Shown: positions 1 through 5,878 of the stretch, piece by piece
How the letters are laid out: each line of letters begins with the position of its first letter
Numbering within the stretch: position 1 is the stretch's first letter
NCBI GenBank assembly: GCA_936931335.1
Contig: CAKZIH010000323.1
Coordinates: 1 to 9,352 of the forward strand
Direction of reading: 5' to 3'
DNA from: an uncultured Nostocoides sp.
GTDB taxonomy: Bacteria; Actinomycetota; Actinomycetes; Actinomycetales; Dermatophilaceae
Length of the DNA stretch: 9,352 bases
Notes under the pieces: model-generated
The model's input: the letters and a program-made list of their open reading frames with translations, nothing else
Told to the model about the DNA's origin: nothing
Database searches by the model: none
Position numbers and translations under genes: made by a program

Positions 1-234
1 CCGGCGCCGTGGTGCTGGTGGGCGGCGGCGGAGTCGTCGGCTCCGGCGGCGTCGACGTGGTGGTCGGCGGCGGCGGGGTAGTGCTCGTCGGGCTCTGCGT
101 CGGGGTCGGCGAGTCCGTCGTCGACGTGGTGCTGGTGCTCGACTCGGTCGTGGTCGACGACTCGCTGGTCGTGGAACTGCTGCTCGACGAACTCGACGAG
201 GAGGACGAGGACGTGGAACTGCTGGTGCTCGACG
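1..234 (-). repeat. Low-complexity Ser/Thr/Pro coding tract in the PBP tail
   Basis: This is the 3' part of the PBP gene visible here. It is built from near-repeats of TCG, AGC, ACG and CCG codons, giving a 13-serine run (173-211), then Ser/Thr blocks broken by Glu and Asp, then Thr/Pro blocks. Read on the plus strand it looks like tandem gtcgtcg or cggcgg units and produces a spurious Val/Gly-rich open frame. Such tracts change length easily by slippage and are hard to assemble. The encoded segment should be disordered and lie outside the membrane. Confidence 0.8.
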
Positions 235-2221
235 GCGTGTAGGGCGCGACCGTGGTCGCGATGGTCGGGACGCTACCGCGCACCCCACCGGCCGGCGGGA
301 GCGCGGCGACCGGCTGACCCTGCAGGGCAACGAGCATGTAATCGGTCCAGATCGCCACCGGCACGCTGCCACCGGTCAGCTCGCCCACCCCGGGTATGGC
401 GTTCATCTGGTTCTTCGGGACCAGCGAGCCGTCACCCTTGTAGATCCCGACCGCGGTGGCCAACTGCCCGGGAGTGAACCCGTCGAACCACGCCGAGTAG
501 TTGTTGGAGGTGGTGCCGGTCTTCCCGGCGGCCGGGCGACCCAGCGCCAGCGCGGTGCGGCCGGAGCCGCTTTGCACGACCTGGTGCATGGCCTGGATCG
601 CATCCCGCATCACGGCCTGGTCGAACACCTGCTTGACCGCGGGCTTGGCCTGGTAGTCGAGCGCGAACTCTCCGCTGGCCTTCACCGAGGCGATGACATA
701 TGGGGTGGCGCGCTTTCCCTCGGCGGCGATCGTGGCATACGCGTTGGCCTGGTCGAGCACGGTGACCAGGTCGGTGCCGAAGACGTTGGCGTAGTTATCG
801 CCGAGCTTCTTCTGCGCACCAGCGGCGTGGATCCCGGCCTTCTCGGCGGCCTCCCGGGTGCGCTCCGGGTCGACCTCGATGTTGAGCTGGGCGTAGTAGG
901 TGTTCACCGAGCTGGCGGTAGCGGCCAGCATGTCCATCGGCCCGTATGACGCGAAGCCGAAGTTGGTGACCCGGCCCTGCGGATTGTCCCCGCCCGCGAA
1001 CTCGGTGAAGTTCTGCGGGCTGGCCCCGCTGAACCGGGTGGACAGGGGCAGCCCCCGCTCCAGGGCGGCGATCAACGTCCATACCTTGTAGGTCGAGCCG
1101 GCCTGCAGGGCCGCGTCGGTGGCGGTGTTGAAGTAGCCGAGGTCGCCACTGCCATACCGGGGCCCGCCATAGAGCGCGCGGATCGCCCCATCGCCGGGGG
1201 CCACCGAGGCCAGACCGACGTGCAGGTCATCCACGCCCTGCGGCATCCGGGCGGCGATGGCCGCAGCGGCACCGTCCTGGGCCTGCTTGTCGATCGTCGT
1301 GGTGATCCGGTAACCACCGCGCGCGAGGTCGGCGTCGGTGAGATCGAGCTTGGTGCGCAACTCATCGCGGACCATCTCGGAGATGAACCCAGTCGGCCCG
1401 GTGACCCCGCTCTTGGTGGACAGGGCCCGAGTGCTCGGGAACTTGGCCTTGGCCCGCTCGGCGGGGGTCAGCCACCCCTGATCGACCATGCCGTCCAGGA
1501 CATAGGCCCAGCGGTCCTTGGCATTGGCCAGCGCGTCGGCGCCGGCGCGTGGGTCGTAATAGGACGGGCCGCGGATCACCGAGGCCAGCAGCGCGCCCTC
1601 GGAGACGGTGAGGTCCTGAGCGCCCTTGCCGAAGTAGGCCATGGACGCGGTCTGGATGCCGGAAGCCCCGCGACCGAAGTAGATGGTGTTGAGGTAGTTC
1701 TCCAGGATCTGGTCCTTGGAGACCTCCTGGTCGATCTTGATCGAGATCAGGACCTCGCGCGCCTTGCGCGAGAGGGTGCGGTCCTGGGTCAGGTAATAGT
1801 TCTTGACGTACTGCTGGGTGATCGTCGAACCACCCTGTTGGGGCCCACCACGTAGGCCGACCCAGACCGAGCGGGCGATGCCCTTGGGCGAGATGCCGTT
1901 GTTCTTATAGAAGCTGCGGTCTTCGGCGGCCAGGAACGCTTTTTGCACCGGATCTGGGACGCGGTCGAGTTTGATGATCTGCCGGTTGGTCTCGGCGAAG
2001 CGATCCATGATCGTCTTGCCGTCGCTGTAGTAGATCGTCGACTGCTGCTGCAGCGCCGCCTCATTCGGCTTGGGCACCGGCGTCATCGTGTAGGCGACGG
2101 CGAGACCGGCCGCGCCGAGCAGACCGAGAGTGAATAGCGTCCAGAGGGTCCGACGCAGCCACTTGCGCTTGCGCTTGGGGCGCGCGGCAGTGGCGGAGGA
2201 CGTGCGATGACGAGCGGCCAT
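1..2221 (-). CDS. Class A penicillin-binding protein (transglycosylase/transpeptidase), 3' end missing
   Basis: Bifunctional peptidoglycan synthase that polymerises lipid II and cross-links stem peptides on the outer face of the membrane. The window shows 740 codons and no stop, so the C-terminus lies beyond the left edge. A basic N-terminus (residues 15-24) precedes one membrane anchor at about 25-46. The GT51 glycosyltransferase domain spans about 60-235: catalytic Glu100 in EDRSF, QGGSTITQQ at 129-137, second acidic residue Glu156 in KAREV, then GRGASGIQ and YFGK. The transpeptidase domain (about 300-635) has all three motifs: S376-T-Y-K379, S438-V-N440 and K567-T-G-T570. From about 660 the protein is a Ser/Thr/Pro tail with 13 consecutive serines (671-683), a common extracytoplasmic extension of actinobacterial PonA-type enzymes. 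The ATG is preceded by GGAAAG at 2226-2231, four bases upstream. Family assignment is very secure; which PBP paralogue it is remains open. Confidence 0.96.
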   Translation of the reverse strand, partial: MAARHRTSSATAARPKRKRKWLRRTLWTLFTLGLLGAAGLAVAYTMTPVPKPNEAALQQQSTIYYSDGKTIMDRFAETNRQIIKLDRVPDPVQKAFLAAEDRSFYKNNGISPKGIARSVWVGLRGGPQQGGSTITQQYVKNYYLTQDRTLSRKAREVLISIKIDQEVSKDQILENYLNTIYFGRGASGIQTASMAYFGKGAQDLTVSEGALLASVIRGPSYYDPRAGADALANAKDRWAYVLDGMVDQGWLTPAERAKAKFPSTRALSTKSGVTGPTGFISEMVRDELRTKLDLTDADLARGGYRITTTIDKQAQDGAAAAIAARMPQGVDDLHVGLASVAPGDGAIRALYGGPRYGSGDLGYFNTATDAALQAGSTYKVWTLIAALERGLPLSTRFSGASPQNFTEFAGGDNPQGRVTNFGFASYGPMDMLAATASSVNTYYAQLNIEVDPERTREAAEKAGIHAAGAQKKLGDNYANVFGTDLVTVLDQANAYATIAAEGKRATPYVIASVKASGEFALDYQAKPAVKQVFDQAVMRDAIQAMHQVVQSGSGRTALALGRPAAGKTGTTSNNYSAWFDGFTPGQLATAVGIYKGDGSLVPKNQMNAIPGVGELTGGSVPVAIWTDYMLVALQGQPVAALPPAGGVRGSVPTIATTVAPYTPSSTSSSTSSSSSSSSSSSSSTTSESSTTTESSTSTTSTTDSPTPTQSPTSTTPPPPTTTSTPPEPTTPPPPTSTTAP

Positions 2222-2225
2222 GAGT

Positions 2226-2231
2226 CTTTCC
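2226..2231 (-). promoter_or_regulatory. Ribosome binding site of the PBP gene
   Basis: On the minus strand GGAAAG lies four bases before the ATG at 2221-2219. It fixes the start just ahead of the basic segment and membrane anchor. Confidence 0.6.
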
Positions 2232-2287
2232 GGTGCAGCGGGTGTCGAGCAGGTGCGGCCGGTGCGACCGCCCCGTCAGTATGACGC

Positions 2288-2312
2288 CGCCCCCTGACAG
2301 CCGGTTGGGGCG
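2288..2312 (-). terminator. GC stem-loop between the META gene and the PBP gene
   Basis: Six G-C pairs form between 2288-2293 and 2307-2312, with a 13-base loop. The element lies in the 205-base gap between the META-protein stop (2427) and the PBP start (2221). There is no T-run, so it could be an intrinsic terminator of the actinobacterial type without a U-tract, or simply secondary structure in the PBP leader. Apart from this and the hairpin at 2385-2397, I see nothing convincing in the gap; a CATACT at 2278-2283 is only a weak -10 candidate for the PBP gene. Confidence 0.25.
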
Positions 2313-2384
2313 AGGCTGAATGCTGTGGCCGAGGTCACTGCCGGGCGGTCCAGGTCATGGGCACCGCGTCGGGCACTGTCCGCA

Positions 2385-2397
2385 GCGGGAGACCCGC
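2385..2397 (-). terminator. Short hairpin after the META gene
   Basis: GCGGG (2385-2389), a three-base loop AGA and CCCGC (2393-2397) form a perfect five-pair stem about 30 bases past the META-protein stop on the minus strand. No T-run follows, so it is a candidate terminator only. Confidence 0.3.
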
Positions 2398-2426
2398 CAC
2401 GAGCCACCGGCCGGAATGCGGAGCGA

Positions 2427-3455
2427 TCAGTCGGCCGGGATGAGGCGGGCGATCTCGCCGCCGGCGTCGCCCTGCAGGACCAGCGCCCCGCCGGCGCTCT
2501 GCCCGATGGCCCGGACCCCATCCGTGATCGTGCGCAGCAGGTAGGCCGAGGTGCCCGGGCACTGCTGGGATCCGTTAGGCATACCGGCGGATGGGGTGCC
2601 GGTCACCCGGCCCGTCTCGTCCAGCGTGCGCACGAGGGAGAACCGGACGCATTCGCTCGGCCCGGCCTGCGGGCTGCTGATGCTCAGTTCACTACCGCGC
2701 AGCCCCGGACCGGGCCCGGCTTTCAGGGCCACCTCCAGGCGCAGCAGGCCGGGGGCGCTCTCCCGGGGCGAGCCGGCGGGGGAGGCCGGGAGTTGGATGC
2801 GATAACTGCCCGGCACCCGCGCGGGGTTGGGGATGCGCACCAGATCCCCCTGCCGATCCCGGGTCAGCTCGGCGTAAATCCGCCCCTGCGGAGAGCTGAC
2901 CACCAGCCGGTCGCGGTCGGGCAGCGAGACCACCGCGTCCGGACGCACCGCGGCGAGGACGGCTGGGGCATAGCAGTCGCGCTCGGCGCCGACGGACCGC
3001 TCTCGTCCGGGGGACATCCCCTTCCCCGCCGAGAGCGCGCCGGAGTCGGCGTCCCAGGTGTAGAAGCCACCGACGGTCGCGCAGCCCGCCGCCGCACTCC
3101 ACCAGCCGGTCTCGGCGAAGGTGAGCGTCGCCTTCTGCGTGATCGGGGTGCCGTCGGCGGCAGTCAGTCGCCAGGTCCCGACCAGGGCCGGTGTGCCGTC
3201 CTCCCCCACCGGACCGGTGGGCCGCGGGGTCGACGGGTAGGTCGGGAGAACGTTCGGCCCGATGGTGGGCGAGTCCCCGGGCGGGCCGATGCGAATCCCG
3301 GGCGCCGCGCCAACCGGACCGCCGGGAGAGGTGGCGGCCGTCCCACCCGCCGGGTCTAAGGGCGCGGCGGGGGACGCCACACCTGGGGAAAAGGCCGCCG
3401 AGATGTCCCCGGTCGGTGCGGCCGGCGGCGCGGAGCCCGGCCCCAGGTCCCCCAT
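2427..3455 (-). CDS. META-domain protein with two tandem META-like units
   Basis: 342 aa from ATG 3455 to TGA at 2429-2427. Residues 1-88 are Gly/Pro/Ala-rich linker. Residues 90-200 match the META (HslJ-like) fold pattern: LVGTWRL opening, ATLTF strand, W-S-x-x-A-G-C125, an aromatic FYTW strand, Cys161, then LVVSSPQGRIYAEL as closing strand. Residues 214-340 look like a second, diverged copy (GSYRI opening, Cys269, Cys299, closing ALVLQGDAGGEIARL). META proteins are usually small secreted or lipid-anchored proteins of unclear role. The start is uncertain. The frame is open to an ATG at 3602, which would place a hydrophobic stretch (AAAAAGVVGAVVMG) near the N-terminus as a possible anchor, but it would overlap conserved helicase sequence. 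No start has a good ribosome binding site, and from 3455 there is no signal peptide. The frame overlaps the open helicase frame, where this gene has the better protein-level support. Confidence 0.75.
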   Translation of the reverse strand: MGDLGPGSAPPAAPTGDISAAFSPGVASPAAPLDPAGGTAATSPGGPVGAAPGIRIGPPGDSPTIGPNVLPTYPSTPRPTGPVGEDGTPALVGTWRLTAADGTPITQKATLTFAETGWWSAAAGCATVGGFYTWDADSGALSAGKGMSPGRERSVGAERDCYAPAVLAAVRPDAVVSLPDRDRLVVSSPQGRIYAELTRDRQGDLVRIPNPARVPGSYRIQLPASPAGSPRESAPGLLRLEVALKAGPGPGLRGSELSISSPQAGPSECVRFSLVRTLDETGRVTGTPSAGMPNGSQQCPGTSAYLLRTITDGVRAIGQSAGGALVLQGDAGGEIARLIPAD

Positions 3456-4779
3456 GACGACCGCGCCGACCACCCCGGCCGCGGCCGCCGCCCTTGGCCG
3501 GGGTGTCGATATCTTCGAGCTCCTCGGCCGCCAGACCCGCGCGGGTGCGCGCGGCGCGCGGCAACCGACCGGTGGCCTCACGCGGGATGTCCAGATCGGC
3601 ATACAGGTGGTCCGAAGAGGAATAGGTCTCCACCGGCTCGGACATGCCGAGGTCGAGGGCCTTGTCGATCATCGCCCAGCGGTGCAGGTCATCCCAGTCG
3701 ACGAAGGTGATCGCCACGCCCGTATTGCCCGCGCGGCCGGTGCGACCGACCCGGTGCAGGAAGGTCTTCTCGTCCTCGGGGCACTGGTAGTTGACCACGT
3801 GGGTGACATTGTCGACATCGATGCCGCGCGCGGCGACGTCGGTGGCCACCAGCACATCGACCTTGCCCGAGCGGAAGGCCCGCAGCGCTTGCTCGCGGGC
3901 GCCCTGACCGAGGTCGCCATGGATCGAGGCAGCGGCGAAACCGCGATCGACGAGCTCCTCGGCGACCTTGGCCGCGGTGCGCTTGGTGCGGCTGAAGATC
4001 ATCGTCAGTCCGCGGTCCTTGGCCTGCAGGATCCGGGCGAGCATCTCGGTCTTGTCCATCGCGTGTGCCCGGTAGACGAACTGCTCGATGGCGGTGACCG
4101 TGTGCTGGTTCTCGCCCTCCTCGCTCATCGCGCGGATGTGGGTGGGCTGAGTCATATAGCGCCGGGCCAGGGCGACCACGGCGCCCGGCATGGTGGCGGA
4201 GAAGAGCATCGTCTGCCGGCCCGCCGGGGTCAGCGCGAGTAGCTTCTCCACATCGGGCAGGAAGCCCAGGTCGAGCATCTCGTCGGCCTCGTCGAGAACG
4301 ACCATCCGGGCGTGGCCCAGGTCGAGATGCTTCTGGTTGGCCAGGTCGAGCAGGCGGCCGGGGGTGCCCACCACGATCTCCACACCGCGGCGCAGCGCCT
4401 CGATCTGCGGCTCGTATGCCCGCCCGCCATAGACGGTGAGCACGCGCACCCCGCGCTTGGCGCCGGCCCGCTCGATATCGGCCGCGACCTGCACGGCGAG
4501 TTCGCGGGTGGGGGCGACGGCCAGGGCCTGCGGGGCACCGGGGGAGGGCAGGGCATCATACGCGGCCCCGCCGGGGATGGCCACCCGCTGCAGCATCGGA
4601 ATGCCGAAGCCCAGGGTTTTGCCGGTGCCGGTCTTGGCCTGGCCGATGATGTCGTGGCCGCTGAGGGCCACCGGCAGGGTCATCGCCTGGATGGGGAATG
4701 GCGTGACGATGCCGTGCGCGCCAAGCGCTTCGACGATCTGGGGATGGACGCCGTAATCGGCAAAGGTCAACTCTGACAT
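2692..4779 (-). CDS. rhlE: DEAD-box RNA helicase (RhlE type); 3' end abnormal
   Basis: ATP-dependent RNA helicase expected to unwind short duplexes in ribosome assembly, mRNA turnover and cold adaptation. All motifs are intact: Q motif ending at Gln31, Walker A AKTGTGKT (48-55), PTREL (90-94), TPGR (139-142), DEAD (163-166), SAT (194-196), IFSRTK near 261, ARGID (317-321) and HRVGRTGR (342-349). A short basic Gly/Arg tail begins at about 429. The ATG has GAGGAG at 4787-4792, seven bases upstream. The conserved protein ends at about residue 440 (near 3460), but this frame has no stop until 2692. The further 250 or so residues are Arg/Gly/Pro-rich, match no family I know and lie antiframe to the META gene. 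The genuine gene probably ended near 3440-3480. The coordinates given follow the literal stop codon. Confidence 0.85.
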   Translation of the reverse strand: MSELTFADYGVHPQIVEALGAHGIVTPFPIQAMTLPVALSGHDIIGQAKTGTGKTLGFGIPMLQRVAIPGGAAYDALPSPGAPQALAVAPTRELAVQVAADIERAGAKRGVRVLTVYGGRAYEPQIEALRRGVEIVVGTPGRLLDLANQKHLDLGHARMVVLDEADEMLDLGFLPDVEKLLALTPAGRQTMLFSATMPGAVVALARRYMTQPTHIRAMSEEGENQHTVTAIEQFVYRAHAMDKTEMLARILQAKDRGLTMIFSRTKRTAAKVAEELVDRGFAAASIHGDLGQGAREQALRAFRSGKVDVLVATDVAARGIDVDNVTHVVNYQCPEDEKTFLHRVGRTGRAGNTGVAITFVDWDDLHRWAMIDKALDLGMSEPVETYSSSDHLYADLDIPREATGRLPRAARTRAGLAAEELEDIDTPAKGGGRGRGGRRGRHGGPGAGLRAAGRTDRGHLGGLFPRCGVPRRALRPGGWDGRHLSRRSGWRGARDSHRPARGLAHHRAERSPDLPVDPAAHRSGGGGRHTGPGRDLATDCRRRHPDHAEGDAHLRRDRLVECGGGLRDRRWLLHLGRRLRRALGGEGDVPRTRAVRRRRARLLCPSRPRRGASGRGGLAARPRPAGGQLSAGADLRRADPGSAGGSGAHPQPRAGAGQLSHPTPGLPRRLAPGERPRPAAPGGGPESRARSGAAR

Positions 4780-4786
4780 GTCGTCT

Positions 4787-4792
4787 CTCCTC
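4787..4792 (-). promoter_or_regulatory. Ribosome binding site of the helicase gene
   Basis: GAGGAG on the minus strand, seven bases before the ATG at 4779-4777. It is strong and fixes the start just before the Q-motif region. Confidence 0.7.
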
Positions 4793-4799
4793 GATCGGG

Positions 4800-4816
4800 A
4801 ACACCCTGAGGGTGTT
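4800..4816 (-). promoter_or_regulatory. Perfect inverted repeat in the helicase leader
   Basis: AACACCC (4800-4806), three bases, GGGTGTT (4810-4816): a perfect seven-pair stem only seven bases upstream of the ribosome binding site of the helicase gene. A smaller stem, CTCC / GGAG around a three-base loop, follows at 4819-4829. Position and symmetry suit either an RNA hairpin controlling translation or stability of the helicase mRNA, or a dimer-binding operator. DEAD-box cold-shock helicases are often controlled in their leader, but no known motif is recognised here. Confidence 0.45.
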
Positions 4817-4932
4817 ACTCCACTGGAGCCGATCGGGGATTTCGCGACAGGGGCCTCCGCGATGCGGAAGCAGGGTGCCGGCGACGCGCCAGCGAAGAGA
4901 TTCGTGCCGACCGGGCACCACCAACGCCGCTC

Positions 4933-4961
4933 ATCCTATCGCCCAGCCCCGCCTGCCGTGA
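4933..4961 (-). promoter_or_regulatory. Candidate promoter of the helicase gene
   Basis: On the minus strand a good actinobacterial -10 box, TAGGAT (4933-4938), lies 17 bases after a weak -35, TCACGG (4956-4961). Transcription would begin near 4926, giving a leader of about 147 nt that includes the hairpins at 4800-4829. The -35 is poor, so the call rests mainly on the -10 box. Confidence 0.35.
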
Positions 4962-5032
4962 CCGCCGACACCGACCGGACGCAGAATGGCGAACGGACCG
5001 GCCCCCCAGATGGGAGACCGGCCCGTGCGCTA

Positions 5033-5047
5033 TGCGGTGCTACCGCA
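5033..5047 (-). terminator. Hairpin downstream of the GlsB-family gene
   Basis: TGCGGT (5033-5038), three-base loop, ACCGCA (5042-5047): a perfect six-pair stem 32 bases past the stop of the membrane-protein gene on the minus strand. It probably separates that gene from the helicase transcript. No T-run follows. The rest of the gap 4780-5079 holds the candidate helicase promoter and leader and a GACCGGCC direct repeat near 4995-5024, but no gene. Confidence 0.4.
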
Positions 5048-5050
5048 GAT

Positions 5051-5091
5051 GGATCTGCTCGATCAACGGATCTGCTCGATCAGCGGATCTG
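5051..5091. repeat. 17-bp tandem repeat at the 3' end of the GlsB-family gene
   Basis: Two adjacent 17-base units (5051-5067 and 5068-5084) differ at one base: GGATCTGCTCGATCA followed by AC or GC. A partial third unit (GGATCTG) occupies 5085-5091. The repeat straddles the stop codon of the membrane-protein gene at 5082-5080, so the last codons (QIR) lie inside it. Each unit contains two GATC sites. It looks like a local duplication rather than a recognised family. Confidence 0.75.
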
Positions 5092-5373
5092 GCGGTTGGT
5101 GGTGGTGCTGCGCCCACCCACGACCGCGCCATAGGCGACGATCAGGCCCGCGGCCACGGCGATGCCGAGCAGGAACGGGATGATCTGGAAGCCGCCATTC
5201 TCGTTGTCGTAGTCGAACAGGGTGTAGGCAACCCAGGAGGCAATGAGCGATCCGAGGATGCCCAGGATGATGGTCACGGGCAGGGAGATGTTCTGCCGAC
5301 CCGGCAGCACCACTCGGGCCAACGCACCGATGATGAGACCACCGATAATGGCGCCAATGATGGTTCCGATCAC
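5080..5373 (-). CDS. GlsB/YeaQ/YmgE family small membrane protein
   Basis: 97 aa protein of the transglycosylase-associated / YeaQ family, a group linked to envelope stress and of unknown biochemistry. It has three predicted membrane helices: about 2-24 (IGTIIGAIIGGLIIGALARVV), 30-51 (ISLPVTIILGILGSLIASWVA) and 63-85 (IIPFLLGIAVAAGLIVAYGA). The Gly-rich first helix followed by a conserved ARxxLPGRQ loop is typical of the family, as is the length. The start is GTG at 5373-5371: AAAGGAG lies nine bases upstream (5383-5389), and an in-frame TGA just above excludes an earlier start. Stress proteins of this family are often under alternative sigma factors, but I could not recognise such a promoter. 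Hairpins flank the gene on both sides, suggesting its own transcript. Confidence 0.9.
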   Translation of the reverse strand: MIGTIIGAIIGGLIIGALARVVLPGRQNISLPVTIILGILGSLIASWVAYTLFDYDNENGGFQIIPFLLGIAVAAGLIVAYGAVVGGRSTTTNRQIR

Positions 5374-5382
5374 GGGGAACCG

Positions 5383-5389
5383 CTCCTTT
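5383..5389 (-). promoter_or_regulatory. Ribosome binding site deciding a GTG start
   Basis: AAAGGAG on the minus strand, nine bases before the GTG at 5373-5371. An in-frame TGA overlapping this site rules out an earlier start for the membrane protein. Confidence 0.7.
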
Positions 5390-5394
5390 CACAA

Positions 5395-5410
5395 GCCCGA
5401 GGTCTCGGGC
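5395..5410 (-). promoter_or_regulatory. Inverted repeat just upstream of the GlsB-family ribosome binding site
   Basis: GCCCGAG (5395-5401), two bases, CTCGGGC (5404-5410): perfect seven-base arms. As RNA it can form a six-pair stem with a four-base loop, ending five bases before the ribosome binding site. It could be an operator for a dimeric regulator or a leader hairpin. It is less likely to be a terminator, because no T-run follows and the gene starts at once. Confidence 0.4.
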
Positions 5411-5469
5411 ACACGACGGTCCGGGGGGTTCCGTTCCGCTCGAATGACAACAATGACATGCCTCGATCA

Positions 5470-5508
5470 CTTCCCGGCTCTTATGACCTGGTCATTCGGT
5501 GCCGGAAG
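5470..5508 (-). terminator. Nested hairpin downstream of the DUF3107 gene
   Basis: Outer arms CTTCCCGGC (5470-5478) and GCCGGAAG (5501-5508) pair with one bulged base. Inside them lies a perfect inverted repeat ATGACC-T-GGTCAT (5483-5495). On the minus strand this begins 22 bases after the DUF3107 stop, so a terminator is the simplest reading. The inner 13-bp palindrome also has the look of a dimer-binding operator for the membrane-protein gene further down. Confidence 0.45.
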
Positions 5509-5529
5509 TGCGCGACGCGCTAGCGGGGA

Positions 5530-5751
5530 TCAGGCGCCGAAGCCGACCCGGCCCTTGGTCGATTCGCCGATGTCGACATAGCCGATGGCGGCGGCGGGGA
5601 CGAGAACGACCCGGCCCTTGGCGTCCTCCAGACGCAGCGGCGAGCCCTCGCGCAGCGCGGTCCCGACGGCCTCCTCCACCTGGGCCGAGGTCAGCTCGGA
5701 CTGGATGCTCACCTCTCGGGAAATCTGGGCGATGCCGATCTTGACTTCCAT
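5530..5751 (-). CDS. DUF3107 family protein (TB9.4-like)
   Basis: 73 aa, opening MEVKIGIAQISREV and ending KGRVGFGA. Both ends are hallmarks of DUF3107, the family of mycobacterial Rv3208A (TB9.4). The middle carries VEEAVGTALREG and VLVPAAAIGYVDIG, consistent with a small alpha/beta fold. The family is cytoplasmic, confined to Actinobacteria and of unknown function. The ATG at 5751 has AGAGG at 5755-5759, a short four-base spacing. It lies downstream of the TetR gene in the same direction with 127 bases between, the same pairing as Rv3208-Rv3208A. A strong hairpin in that gap suggests at least partly separate expression. The usual neighbourhood is kept, but no function can be inferred. Confidence 0.93.
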   Translation of the reverse strand: MEVKIGIAQISREVSIQSELTSAQVEEAVGTALREGSPLRLEDAKGRVVLVPAAAIGYVDIGESTKGRVGFGA

Positions 5752-5791
5752 GATCCTCTTCTCTTAGGACGGTTATGCGTGCGTGCGAATC

Positions 5792-5815
5792 GGGCCGCGA
5801 CGCTTGCGTCGGCCC
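5792..5815 (-). terminator. Hairpin between the TetR and DUF3107 genes
   Basis: GGGCCG (5792-5797) and ACGC (5800-5803) pair with GCGT (5806-5809) and CGGCCC (5810-5815), leaving a two-base bulge. This is the most stable-looking stem in the window. It lies 64 bases past the TetR stop on the minus strand and 41 bases before the DUF3107 start. No T-run follows. It is likely a terminator or partial attenuator. Confidence 0.45.
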
Positions 5816-5878
5816 GGGATGCGTGGTCGAACACCACCTTGGCAAACCACATTCCGGCTCGGCGATCCGGGTGGGTGC

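Noticed and set aside
1..234. Possible CRISPR-like or satellite repeat array at the left edge
   Set aside because: The repetition is explained by Ser, Thr and Pro codons in frame with the PBP gene; there are no regular spacers.
1220..1855. 211-codon open frame on the plus strand
   Set aside because: It is antisense to the PBP glycosyltransferase/transpeptidase coding sequence, has no recognisable domain, and is the kind of long shadow frame that high-GC genes produce.
1894..1924. Loss of the conserved His in the glycosyltransferase EDxxFxxH motif of the PBP (Asn107 instead)
   Set aside because: Actinobacterial PonA-type enzymes commonly have Asn or another residue here, and catalytic Glu100 and the other motifs are intact, so inactivation is not indicated.
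2325..3359. 344-codon open frame on the plus strand
   Set aside because: It is antisense to the META-domain gene, and its product is Arg/Gly/Pro-rich without any family signal.
3440..3500. Programmed +1 frameshift producing a helicase-META fusion
   Set aside because: No recognised slippery site or stimulatory element is evident, and joining a cytoplasmic RNA helicase to a domain that usually works outside the cytoplasm makes little sense. It is kept only as the least likely reading of the junction.
3262..4242. 326-codon open frame on the plus strand
   Set aside because: It is antisense to the fully motif-complete DEAD-box helicase and has no domain of its own.
4778..5134. 118-codon plus-strand frame across the helicase leader
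   Set aside because: It begins inside the helicase start region, crosses the hairpins and the 17-bp repeat, has no ribosome binding site and shows no recognisable composition or domain.
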